Origin: Megaustenia siamemsis
Taxonomy: Eukaryota > Mollusca > Gastropoda > Stylommatophora > Ariophantidae
NCBI GenBank assembly: GCA_032433765.1
Contig: JAVIAB010000051.1
Location: 49,393,986-49,457,985 of the forward strand
Direction: 5' to 3'
DNA length: 64,000 nucleotides
Shown here piece by piece: positions 7,622-16,423 of the stretch. Every line of letters starts with the position of its first letter. Within the stretch, counting starts at the first letter, position 1. The notes beneath the pieces are model-generated. The model saw nothing but the letters and a program-made list of their open reading frames with translations, searched no databases and was not told where the DNA came from. The position numbers and the translations under genes were made by a program.

Positions 7622-8107
7622 ATGAACACGGGGGATATTTACAGTCTCTTGATGTCCGATGTTTTTGTTCGAGGTTGCGCCCTTGTTAGTGTCATCCCAC
7701 GAAACCACTTACCACCCCTCATCGATCAAACCAAGACTGCAGCCTTTGTCGTAAACACCGACCCTGCCCACAAACCTGGTGAACACTGGGTGGCCATCTT
7801 TTACAATGGCCTCGGCCAAATAGAGTATTTTGATTCCTACGGTTTACCTCCCAGGCACATTGATATTTTAAACTTTATCGAGAGGAATTCACATGTTCCA
7901 TTCGTCTACAACTCACGAGTGTTACAAGACTTGTTTAGCAACACGTGTGGTCTATATTGTGTTTATTATATAATTTTAAAGTGTCGTGGTGCGAGCATTA
8001 ACAGAATTCTCATGCCATTTTCAACGAAACAACATATTAACGACCGTATCATTTATCGGTTGATGACGCCCTGGATCCATCGACTGAGTGGAACAAACTT
8101 CCCATGA
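7622..8107 (+). CDS. adenain-like (Ulp1-fold) cysteine protease
   Basis: This 161-residue protein has the complete catalytic set in the order of the C5 family: H55 (GEHWVAIF), D71 (EYFDSYG), Q102 (LQDLFSN) and C109 (NTCGLYCVYY). The length is slightly shorter than adenovirus protease but usual for Polintons. It would mature virion proteins such as the Gly/Arg-rich protein. The start lies 4 bp after the MCP stop. No poly(A) signal follows before the next promoter region, so the transcript of the capsid cluster may read through. Confidence 0.93.
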   Translation: MNTGDIYSLLMSDVFVRGCALVSVIPRNHLPPLIDQTKTAAFVVNTDPAHKPGEHWVAIFYNGLGQIEYFDSYGLPPRHIDILNFIERNSHVPFVYNSRVLQDLFSNTCGLYCVYYIILKCRGASINRILMPFSTKQHINDRIIYRLMTPWIHRLSGTNFP

Positions 8108-8111
8108 CTCA

Positions 8112-8311
8112 TCAAAGATGGCGGCTCTCTGAACATGTCTCAACACGTCCGATGACGTATTGCATCAGTTACTATAAATAGAACGTATTCCATTGGTTAC
8201 TATAATTAGGCTGGCCACGCCCCACTTGTTACAGGGTATAAAAGTCAGCCGTTCTCAGTTCTACTACATACAGAAAGTCAGAGCCCTGCTACCAAGTCGT
8301 GTGATTCAAAC
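8112..8311 (+). promoter_or_regulatory. promoter region of the PC4-like gene
   Basis: The spacer carries a YY1-like AAGATGGCGGC (8115-8125), a CRE-like TGACGT near 8153, a strong TATA box TATAAATAG (8173-8181), an inverted CCAAT box near 8191 and a second TATA box TATAAAAG (8237-8244). An initiator-like TCAGTT follows at 8255-8260. Transcription from the second TATA would give a leader of about 45-55 nt. This is the clearest conventional promoter in the element and implies separate control of the downstream gene. Confidence 0.65.
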
Positions 8312-8848
8312 ATGGAATCGGCTAGCATTAATATGCCAGCTTCATTTGATGTATGTGATCAACGTATTTTCATGTCTCGTAGAAATGAGAATATAATTCC
8401 ACTGTCCAAAGATGGTGTTAAGGCAGTCTCAGTTTCTGCTTTTCATAACAGACCATTGATAAACATAAGGTCATATCGTGGTGAGAGTCTTCTTAAGTTT
8501 CCTACCAGAACTGGAATAACACTCTCGAGAGATGAATTTATCACGCTAGTTGATATGCGAGATGACATTTTAGCAACTTATGATAACATCAACTATACTA
8601 CACCTCTTGTGCAACCGAAAGAACCAAGAGATATGTATGCCTCGAGTGATTCAATTTCCACTCAGTCGCCAATTACCTACGCCGTCTTTGATCAAGGCTT
8701 TGTCAAAATGGAGGGTGGCTGTGTTTTGAACTCTAATCAACCTTCGTATTCACCAGTGTTTGATAACCATTTAGCTCAAACAGACAGTTCCAACAAAGCG
8801 AGGAAGCCGAGACGAGTAAAATTAATAAATGCTGCAGTGGGACAGTGA
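8312..8848 (+). CDS. PC4/Sub1-like (p15) ssDNA-binding coactivator domain protein
   Basis: This 178-residue protein has no catalytic motif. Residues 36-88 (KAVSVSAFHNRPLINIRSY, then TRTGITLSRDEFITLVDMRDDI) follow the PC4 pattern: strand, short turn, strand ending in IR-Y, a basic GI-L segment and a final helix. PC4/Sub1 proteins bind single-stranded DNA and modulate transcription or replication. The rest looks disordered, with a basic C-terminal patch (NKARKPRRVKLI). It has its own TATA promoter and downstream AATAAA signals, unlike the capsid cluster. PC4 is not in the core Polinton set, so this is an accessory gene, perhaps for ssDNA protection during protein-primed replication or for late transcription. 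Similarity is read by eye and needs a profile search. Confidence 0.65.
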   Translation: MESASINMPASFDVCDQRIFMSRRNENIIPLSKDGVKAVSVSAFHNRPLINIRSYRGESLLKFPTRTGITLSRDEFITLVDMRDDILATYDNINYTTPLVQPKEPRDMYASSDSISTQSPITYAVFDQGFVKMEGGCVLNSNQPSYSPVFDNHLAQTDSSNKARKPRRVKLINAAVGQ

Positions 8849-8993
8849 AATTTTTATTACTTATACATGACTATGTTGTTATTTGTGTACTTTTTTCAGA
8901 TGATTTGAATTCATATTTGTACTATTGAAATCATCATTGTTCAATTATAAACATTTGAATGTGTAACATGTATTGTCCACGTTGATGTATTGA

Positions 8994-9023
8994 AATAAAT
9001 TTATGTTTCAGTGTGAAAATAAA
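8994..9023 (+). terminator. poly(A) signals downstream of the PC4-like gene
   Basis: AATAAA occurs at 8994-8999 and again at 9018-9023, about 150-175 nt after the stop codon. A T/GT-rich stretch (TTTGTTTGATTTTTATTTG) follows, as expected for a cleavage and polyadenylation region. Confidence 0.6.
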
Positions 9024-9141
9024 CATTATAAAAAGAGCATATTTGTTTGATTTTTATTTGAGTTGTTTTAATTTATTTAATTTTAAATTATTTTGTTAAA
9101 TTAAAATAAATGACAGTATAGAATCTATGAAATAAGGTTCT

Positions 9142-9270
9142 ACTTACGATTTGTAAAGAAAAATTACTTGTACAGCCAAGCACACTCTTGCTTGCGTTAC
9201 AGCCAAGACACTCGTTGAAACTGCTTCAGAGAGTGAGAATAAAATCCTGGCTGCTTGGATCTACTTATAT
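9142..9270 (-). promoter_or_regulatory. candidate inward-pointing TATA box and 5' splice site
   Basis: On the minus strand CTGTATATAAG (about 9262-9272) is followed about 120 nt downstream by a consensus donor, ATC|GTAAGT (9142-9147). The arrangement resembles a promoter and leader exon pointing into the element. No acceptor partner is identified. Confidence 0.25.
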
Positions 9271-9682
9271 ACAGTTCTAACCTCTTTGATCGATCAAGTA
9301 CTCTCCAGTACAACCATATTAATTTTCCCCTAAACATCCCACATTAAAACAACCACCCACTAAAATTCCCCTGATAAGTGGTATTCTAATCTTCAGATGA
9401 TAAAAAGTTATTAACGTAGCCCTGGCCAGTCTGGCCCTCAACATTTAATCAAAACTTTTCACAGCGAAACACGGTCTTTGAACACGAACCAGCGCAAAGA
9501 TATTAATTACCCCCAAGCGTCTCACATTAAAACATCGGTATCGTAAAATTCCCCTGTTAAATGATTCTCCTGATGAACACTTACCGGCGACGGATATTTC
9601 ACCACGGGAGGCAGATTCTTTGATGTTCATACGGGAGGCGGATTCTTTGATCGCGCTTAACGTTAAACGCGGCTCCCTCGCT

Positions 9683-9701
9683 GCGCGAGGTCGCCTCGCG
9701 C
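9683..9701. other. GC-rich hairpin
   Basis: GCGCGAGG (9683-9690) pairs perfectly with CCTCGCGC (9694-9701) across a 3-nt loop, in a locally GC-rich stretch of the otherwise AT-rich terminal region. Confidence 0.6.
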
Positions 9702-10081
9702 CTACCGTGAACTCTTTGATCTTGCGGCCCCTTGCTGCGCGCCTACCGGGAACTCTTTGATCTCTCGCTTAATTAACGCTGTGTTTCGCATTTGGCGTGT
9801 AGCGTGTGTAACGGCCTAAGCTGTTACCTTTAATTCTAAAGGAAGTTTTTAAAAACAATAAATAAACTTGTCACTGTTTTTATTGAATGAGAGTATAAAG
9901 AAAGAATAGATTTATGAAAGTTACGGAACCATTGAAAGTACAAAGAATATGAAAGTTATGATACCACCGCCGCCCCTTCACCACCCCTTCACCACCCCTT
10001 CACAACACCACCGCAGCGGGAGGTCACCACGAGAGGTCACCGGGAGGTCACCACCACCACCACCACGACCGGAACAAAAAG

Positions 10082-10333
10082 GGGCGGGTAGACTCTCATA
10101 TAAGGAAAAACGGCACCAAAAATTGTGCCTCGATCTGCGTGTAGACTATTTATATAAGGATTTATCTGCGTTTCGACGCCTTCACAACACCACGAGAGGT
10201 CAACGAGAGGTCACCGGAACCAAAATGGGCGGGTAGACTCTCATATAAGAAAAAATGAAGACTCTCATATAAGGAAAAACGGCACCAAAAAATGTGCCTC
10301 GATGTACGGGTAGACTATTTATATAAGGATTTA
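10082..10333. repeat. subterminal direct repeat, about 80-107 bp, 2 copies
   Basis: Copy 1 at about 10082-10163 and copy 2 at about 10227-10333 share GGGCGGGTAGACTCTCATATA, then AAACGGCACC, GTGCCTCGAT and GTAGACTATTTATATAAGGA. Copy 2 is longer by an internal duplication of the GACTCTCATATAAG part. Each has an internal GGCAC...GTGCC inverted repeat and a TATATAAATAG on the minus strand. Confidence 0.8.
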
Positions 10334-10351
10334 GGTGCCTTCAAAGGCACT
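10333..10351. other. terminal near-palindrome, candidate right terminus
   Basis: AGGTGCCTT and AAAGGCACT form an almost perfect 19-bp palindrome. Read from outside it begins 5'-AGTGCC, compatible with the AG...CT ends of Polintons. The next 6 bases (10352-10357, TTTATC) would be the target duplication, testable only with the left flank. Confidence 0.6.
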
Positions 10352-10357
10352 TTTATC

Positions 10358-10624
10358 CGTCCTAATTGACATACTATACTACTAGCGACATGTACTTTGT
10401 CTGCTCTAGAAGTCAGAAATGTATTGTTTTCATCAACAAAATAAACCTCGACCGCTGGAATCATTGTTGTACATCGTCAGCTTTCAAATCGTGGGGAGAA
10501 TCTGAGATATGACCGATATGATACTGCAGTGTTTCCATACCTCTGTGAGCTTTACGATGGACAGGATTAGCAACAGCGGCTAGCAAGCCTACCTGTCATT
10601 TATATATAGCACCGCTGGCTGTTG
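10358..10624. other. host flank, nothing recognised
   Basis: AT-rich sequence with no ORF, repeat family or motif that I can name. Confidence 0.5.
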
Positions 10625-10629
10625 ATAAC

Positions 10630-10800
10630 ATTAGCAAACTTTTGTTTCTTGTCTTGTTCTCTTTCACAATTCAGCGTCGACGGACAGTGCTGGTTTCCCA
10701 GACACCTGATGCTTCCTGTTGCCTTAGATATCTCGCTTGTCCATCTCTTGGGAAGTCTTCCTCTGCCTCTTCCGTTAATACATTTGGTTGTTAACGCGTG
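10630..10800 (-). mobile_element. LINE 3'-end fragment
   Basis: The minus strand translates to GRGRGRLPKRWTSEISKATG with continuation SIRCLGNQHCP, the basic C-terminal tail typical of many invertebrate non-LTR reverse transcriptase ORFs. Only about 50 codons are recognisable. Confidence 0.5.
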
Positions 10801-10939
10801 TTGTTTGAATAATGTCGGTAGCCATGTTATGTGTCTAAAACATTTACTTTGTTATCACCGAATGTTTCCCCTCTTTATTTTCCTCTAATGTCTCATTTTG
10901 CCTCGGTTTTTCTGTCTGTTGAACATTTTGACATTTCAG

Positions 10940-11172
10940 AAAGAAACAATCAACATTTTTCGGGCACATCACGAGAAGAGGAATGTTGGAATACTTGGTT
11001 ACAACTGGCAAAATACAAGGAAAGAGAAATCGCGGACGAAAGAGAGAGAAAATACTAGATAGCTAGATGTCATGGCAAACAGCCAACAACAGAACTGATA
11101 CGATGCACTGTGATAGAAGATTGTGGAAGGACATGATCGCCTACGCCAACCGGTATGGCACATGATGATGAT
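10940..11172 (+). mobile_element. LINE 3' end (C-terminal RT tail) with GAT-rich terminus
   Basis: The plus strand reads FFGHITRRGMLEYLVTTGKI followed by a basic RGRKREKILDS segment, one stop, then RRLWKDMIAYANRYGT and a stop. The end is TGATGATGATG. This is the conserved C-terminal tail of a non-LTR retrotransposon ORF, 5'-truncated. A related copy lies at 55545-55795. Confidence 0.75.
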
Positions 11173-11223
11173 GACGTTTCTGTATTATGCTCCGCTTGGC
11201 TACTACTCACTACAATGTTTCGT

Positions 11224-11256
<33 letters not shown>

Positions 11257-12020
11257 GTGGGAGGTGATTATTGTTCCTGTTTTTTTTTTTCTTTTACCAT
11301 ACTCAAGTTTCGTTTAAATTGTATAGCTGTAGCTTTTATATATAACAGCAGCATTACATATGTTGATGCCACTCAACTATATGCTGATGATGTCGTTTTT
11401 TTAATTGTTAAATAATAAAATGAATATAAGAAACAAAATATTAATTGAATGTCTGAAACAGGCGGGTGACAAATGTCCCGTATAATCCCGTTTTATTCTA
11501 CGCCGGAGTCCACAAGAGAACAGTGGAAGGGGAGAAAAAATTGAATAAAAAGCGACATCTGAATAAGTGTCTCAATGAAAGATAACAAATAGATTGTAAA
11601 GGTAAGGTAAAGGTAAAGTACGAAACTTGAATCGGCGTCTTCGGGCGAGTTTTAACCCATATGTGCTCGGCTATCAATCCAGAAGTATTCGGAGACTTCT
11701 GGACAGTGTCGCTTCAAGCATCGAAACTCACGATGCGAAGCGGCATTCTTCACCTTCCCAGAGTACGACCCTGGTACCCATTCCTGGCAGCGGCTGGGTC
11801 GACTGCGGAGCTATCTTTTTTCTACCACGAGTACAACTCACACTGCATCCAGCGACAATAGAACACGTGTTGTCCGAACGTCGGTGGCCCAGTCGGGTGG
11901 TTTTTCCCAACCAGGCTACCGATGCCCCCTAACAAATACATTGTAACATAAATGACCGTTATTGTGAATTTTTAAAATACAATTGTACTATTTTTTTTTA
12001 TATGGAAAAAGATGTTTCCA
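11173..12020. other. no gene; poly(A) tract and unassigned sequence
   Basis: Contains an A30-type tract near 11223-11252 (with a GTAAAG-like follow-on) and a somewhat GC-richer segment at 11461-11935. The longest ORF there (11627-11932, plus) shows no domain. I see no gene. Confidence 0.45.
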
Positions 12021-12532
12021 TAAGAATACTAGGAGGACGGATTAGCCAGATAAGAATACCAGGAGGATGGATTAGCCAAATAAGAATACCAGGAGGACGG
12101 ATTAGCCAAATAAGAATACCAGGAGGACGGATTAGCCAAATAAGAATACCAGGAGGATGGATTAGCCAAATAAGAATACCAGGAGGATGGATTAGCCAGA
12201 TAAGAATACCAGGAGGATGGATTAGCCACATAAGAATACCAGGAGGACGGATTAGCCAAATAAGAATACCAGGAGGACGGATTAGCCAAATAAGAATACC
12301 AGGAGGATGGATTAGCCAGATAAGAATACCATGAGGATGGATTAGCCACATAAGAATACCAGGAGGATGGATTAGCCACATAAGAATACCAGGAGGACGG
12401 ATTAGCCAAATAAGAATACCAGGAGGATGGATTAGCCAGATAAGAATACCAGGAGGATGGATTGGCCACATAAGAATACCAGGAGGATGGATTAACCACA
12501 TAAGAATACCAGGAGGATGGATTAGCCAAATC
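12021..12532. repeat. 30-bp minisatellite, about 17 copies
   Basis: The unit AGGAGGATGG-ATTAGCCAAA-TAAGAATACC repeats in exact 30-bp register with a few alternating substitutions (GACGG/GATGG, CCAAA/CCAGA/CCACA). Because 30 is divisible by 3, several frames on both strands stay open, producing spurious ORFs up to 190 codons. Confidence 0.97.
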
Positions 12533-12955
12533 GTGCGCGTGAAGCTTGTTTTCATGCGGAAAATAAACATTTGAAACGCGCTTATCCAGTCAATTCAGTT
12601 GATTGAAAAGAAATGGGAACATGACATTTTATCAGGGCAGGAAGGGCATCAAGAGGGATATCACTGGTCCCGGAACATGTGCCCAAGAGAATAGAGACCC
12701 TAAACTAGAGGGAGGAGTGTCGCTGCTGTTTTAATGTTTCATGTCGCTTTGTAACAATGAACACGCTTAACGAAACGTGGTGCTCAACTTCTCCATTCAT
12801 TTTTCTCCTGTAAAGGTCTAGTTTCGACTTGTTCCAAACGACTTATTGTTTTTTTTTCTTTTTACGTTTTTGTATCTTATCTAAATGATAACGAAAGTGC
12901 TTGTCTATTTACCTAATCCGCGTGGGATCTGAGTCACCACATTAACCTAATTATT
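12533..12955. other. unassigned
   Basis: No ORF or recognised repeat; a T-rich stretch lies near 12848-12865. Confidence 0.4.
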
Positions 12956-12959
12956 GGTA

Positions 12960-13216
12960 AGGTGTACGGACAAGCCACTACAAAGAACAAGAGGTAAGGT
13001 TTGATCCCAACCGACGGCTTCCGGTTTCACGCAGCCTAAATGGGTACCGGATTTTTTCTGGGATAGTAAAGCGGCACGGGCGTAATGCCGACCACATTAC
13101 CTCAAAAATCATGTGCTGAAGATCTGTAAAATTTATGGTCACTAACACCATATTCCCTATACGCCACTTGGCGTGACCGGGGGGGGGGGGGCTCTTTACA
13201 TTTTTTTTTTTACTTT
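12960..13216 (+). mobile_element. tRNA-derived SINE, family 1, head partly degenerate
   Basis: A B-box-like GGTTTGATCCC (12998-13008) is followed by the family body: TGGGTACCGGATTTT, AAAGCGGCACGGGCGTAAT, CCGACCACATTACC, ATGGTCACTAACACCATATT and CCACTTGGCGTGAC, ending in a CTTTAC-type T-rich tail. The A box has decayed. A poly(G) run interrupts the 3' end. Confidence 0.85.
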
Positions 13217-13940
13217 ATAAGTACCAGCCAATATTAGTACTCATATCTAGTAACAATCGGATGTTACCATGTAATCCTAGTCCAGCATGCCTAGTATTTT
13301 GTTATTATTTCTGCACATTCCAACGGCTATCTTAGAAAAGTGCGTCTGTTTATTGTTTATGATAATGCGCGAGCGTTTTTCATTAGCGTGGACTGGAATG
13401 TTGTGACGTCATGACCTTACTTCACCTTTCCTCTTCACCTTTTGCTGGTTCACCTTGTCCGATCCCGTTAACTTAAGGCTACTTACTGGGGGGGGGGGTG
13501 TAATTGTGATTGGTGGGAGCGCGTTTTGATATGCAGGACTGCTTTAAATCGGAATTGCTTATAGCCTTCATCGGTTGCCATGGTAACGAGCGTCAAGGAA
13601 ATTACCATGGGACTCTTTAATAATACACTGTCTATAAATGGGGGGTTGATGGGATTAATTTTCAGAATGCCAAAGTAGCAGACCTTCTAGTTAGCATCAT
13701 TAGACTCAGACTGCGTTGTGTACTATTACTACTTCTTTGTAAAATGCACGTTGATTATCTCATTATGTGTAGACACAATGAAATCAGAAACAAGCCATAA
13801 AGGTTAGGTAACTTTAGAATGCGTCGTGAAATAAAGCACACTGAGAACATGACTGTCTGGATGAACTACTTTTTAAAGATAATTTTTAATGTTTAACCAA
13901 TAACAAATGAAGATATAGGGGTGGGGGTGCAGGTTGGTCT
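13217..13940. other. unassigned, with poly(G) run
   Basis: No gene seen. A G10 run lies near 13489. The remainder is unique-looking AT-rich sequence. Confidence 0.4.
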
Positions 13941-13942
13941 CT

Positions 13943-14165
13943 ACGGCAACAACCCCTGGTCTCAGCAGCGGTGCTCGGCTTGAAACGTCAATTACTCATG
14001 GACTGAAAAAAATATGGGTACCTCCGAAGACGGAGTTATATGCCTGTGCGGCGAGGGACCCCCGTGCACACGATGACCAGGGAATTACAGTTTAGCTAGC
14101 AAAATTCAGTTCCTAGTCTGTAGGGACTTTCTTCAGGGGTCAAAGCTGGCGAACGGAAAATAATG
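13943..14165 (+). mobile_element. SINE family 2, 5'-truncated copy
   Basis: Shares with the full copy at 36432-36737 the blocks CAACCCCTGGTCTCAGCAGCG-like, CGTCAATTACTCAT, TACCTCCGAAGACGGAG, CCGTGCACACG and AATTCAGTTCCTAGTCT. The tRNA-like head is missing or degraded. Confidence 0.7.
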
Positions 14166-14517
14166 AAGATAAACAACACGGCACAATTGCCCACACTTAT
14201 ACTTGTGAAGGATGCAAAGTATTAAAAAATAACACTTTTAAGACACACAATGAAGATAACTGTAGTCTGATCCCAAGTGCAGTTCTCACAGTTCACGTAC
14301 TTAAAAGCTTCACATACTTTTCAAGGATGGAACACTTTCTAGGGAAATTGCAACCTTATGTCTGAATGATAACTTTCATTGTTATTCAAATACTTGAATA
14401 GTAAAATATTTAAAAACAATATATAAACAATGGCTGAGCAGTATATTCCTGTTTGCCCTTAATTGTAAATTGTACATTGCGGTCCTTTCTAAGACACGAG
14501 AGGTAAAGATTACAACG
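14166..14517. other. unassigned
   Basis: AT-rich sequence without recognised features. Confidence 0.4.
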
Positions 14518-14575
14518 TGTATTTGTTTGTTTGTATTTGTTTATTTGTATTTGTTTGTTTGTTTGTTTGTTTTCG
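14518..14575. repeat. TTTG/TATTTG microsatellite
   Basis: Runs of TTTG with TATTTG interruptions. Confidence 0.85.
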
Positions 14576-14654
14576 TTCGCCAGCTTTATATCGCTATTGA
14601 AGTTCCGAGGAATGAATTGAATAATTTAATGAATATAACTTTGTCCAATTTTTT

Positions 14655-15045
14655 TTTTTACACCAGCAGCCGTGTTCTCGGGTGTTCTTCACCATGGAGG
14701 CAGATATTCTCTGATTTCAGGCTTTCAATTTTATCGTCGAGAGTTTTGGGTAGATTTTTTCCCCATTAATTTTACCCGGGCAACGACCAGTTTTGGTCTA
14801 CTCTTTTCGATTTCAGATTGGTTCTTTAACGTGCGCAGAATACACACGGGACCTCCTGTTTTCCTCCGTTATCCGAGAGGGCCTGGACATCAGATCAAAT
14901 TACCCAGAGACTGGGGGGAGAAGGGGTGTAAAGCCACGAAGAAACCACGGATTAAATTTATTTTCCACTCCTTGTGGTGGGAATAGAACTCTGGACCCTA
15001 TAGACCAGAACTCAACGTCTTACCTTTAGACCACCTACGTTTTTT
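14655..15045 (-). mobile_element. SINE family 3 (tRNA-derived, with CACGTTAAAGAACC block)
   Basis: On the minus strand a tRNA-like head, GTAGGTGGTCTAAAGGTAAG with B-box-like AGTTCTATTCC and CCACCACAAGGAGTGG, leads into a body with GGTCCCGTGTGTATTCTGCG then CACGTTAAAGAACC. Blocks of this kind are common in lophotrochozoan SINEs. A T-rich stretch borders the head end. Confidence 0.6.
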
Positions 15046-15049
15046 TTTT

Positions 15050-15840
15050 TTTAAAATTTAAATCTCTATAGTGAATGTCATTTTCTGTGGTTTATTTTCA
15101 CTCGTAAATATTAAAACTGTGTTATCCGCATACCACTAGTTGTTTATATAGTGACCGTCGACCGACTGATATTCCAGGTATATCATTTATGGATAAACGT
15201 ATAATATCACTTTATACATGACTTAAATCTGGTGATAGTTCACACCCTTGCCTAACACCTTGTATCAAACACATAGAAAAACATAATAAAGTCCGTTGAT
15301 CTTGAGAATAGAGACTAATCTGCTAGATGTGTACAGATGTGTACGATATGCGTACAGTCTAGGATCTGAGCACGCGAAGGGGAAAGAGAGATAGTCACAA
15401 TAGAAATGATTTGACGGCAACACAGTTTCCAAATATTATATTTTCAGTCCATAGTAAACAATATAAGCTACCAATAACGATTCATAAGACGTGTTTAATA
15501 CAAGACTTGATAAAGCTTTTTATATGGCAGCTTGTATATCGTTTAACCTTTCTTAGTCTGCTCTCATCGGAGGGGCAATCCCTCTCCAGCTTTTTGTCCT
15601 TAAAAAGGACGTTAAATTAGCGTGGATGTGTTGCATTATCGTTTACACCTTAACGGCGACCTGACTGAAAGCGGGCAACGTAGCTACTTGTTTTTACTGG
15701 AAACAAATAATAATATTAAATGAATATTATTATAGAGGGAAACTTCCGAGGAAAATCAGCGAATCAATTCAGAGGAAGAGGTATGTTTACAGAACTCGGA
15801 AAAAATGACAAATAATCAACAGAAACAAATATGGACCAAA
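15050..15840. other. no gene; one fragment of a dispersed repeat
   Basis: Around 15695-15760 the strings ATAATAATATTAAATGAAT and GAGGGAAACTTCCGAGG match parts of the repeat at 21535-21590 (other strand). The rest is unassigned. Confidence 0.4.
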
Positions 15841-15844
15841 GCAG

Positions 15845-16105
15845 GACTAAAATATTAGCTATCGTGGACAATGTCTTTTTCGCGCAGGTCTTCTCATGAC
15901 TATAGCATACGGTTGCGGTCACAGCTCGGAAATACATAGTGTATCTGTATTTTTCCTGTTAAGACAAGTATCTCCCGGATAGGGTAGGGCTGAATACTTG
16001 CGTTGCAGACAAACATTTAGGACGAAACAGCACGAATAGTAGTTTCCAGTGGTTTAGACTGGAGATAAATAATAATATTAAATGAATAGAGCGCATTTTC
16101 TCCCT
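15845..16105 (+). repeat. dispersed repeat of about 250 bp (inverted copy at 21540-21785)
   Basis: Shares GACAAGTATCTCCCGGATA, GGGTAGGGCTGAATA, TTGCG, TAGACTGGAGA and AATAATAATATTAAATGAAT-type blocks with the second copy in opposite orientation, and also the flanking TAGCTATC...CAATGTCTTT region. It has no coding potential. Family unknown; it could be a MITE or SINE body. Confidence 0.65.
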
Positions 16106-16423
16106 CCTAATACTTCAGGCTCATCACAATAACCTATTATCAACTATTTCAACATCGCTCTTTTATATTTTGTGATAACTTTTCACTTTTGCTTTTGTAT
16201 CTTGGGTTTTGTGAATCATAAGTTTAATTTCATGTTGTCCTTTACCTACATACAGCTGTGACCAAACCACTTTTCCTTTTTTACTTGTCATCCTGGCGTT
16301 TCATAATTTGTTTACTTTATTTGATTGTTCGTTCTAAAACTGGGTTCATTGATGTTCTTCCCAAATTGTATAACCAGCATTACGTTCTACTTGCGTCTTA
16401 GATATGTAGCCGCTGTATAGTTA
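16106..16423. other. unassigned
   Basis: T-rich sequence without recognised features. Confidence 0.4.

Larger units (their letters stand above)
1..10351. mobile_element. Polinton/Maverick (polintovirus, adintovirus-like) element, left end beyond window
   Basis: The gene set is diagnostic of Polintons: protein-primed DNA polymerase (partial), packaging ATPase, retroviral-type integrase with chromodomain, penton, double-jelly-roll major capsid protein and adenain-like protease, with small conserved accessory ORFs. The polymerase and its upstream ORF run leftward; everything else runs rightward from a 122-bp divergent spacer. The right boundary at 10351 is inferred from a terminal near-palindrome ending in ACT (AGT on the other strand) next to subterminal repeats. 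The left terminal inverted repeat, the rest of the polymerase and the matching target duplication lie outside the window. All plus-strand ORFs are open, so the copy is young, selected or still competent. Confidence 0.93.
9024..10351. repeat. non-coding right terminal region (probable terminal inverted repeat) of the Polinton
   Basis: No credible ORF lies here. It contains an imperfect direct repeat of about 65 bp (9307-9377 and 9500-9568, sharing ATATTAATT, CACATTAAAACA and TAAAATTCCCCTG) and repeated CTCTTTGATC strings (about 9281, 9711, 9754). It also has a GC-rich hairpin, CCACC-rich runs near 9960-10070 and an 80-100-bp subterminal repeat. Whether all of it is inverted-repeated at the left end cannot be seen here. 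Confidence 0.65.

Noticed and set aside
8193..8396. 67-codon plus ORF overlapping the start of the PC4-like gene
   Set aside because: Lies over the TATA/initiator region and in a different frame; no recognisable content.
11998..12570. 190-codon minus ORF with decapeptide repeats
   Set aside because: Produced by the 30-bp minisatellite; open frames also exist on the other strand and in another frame.
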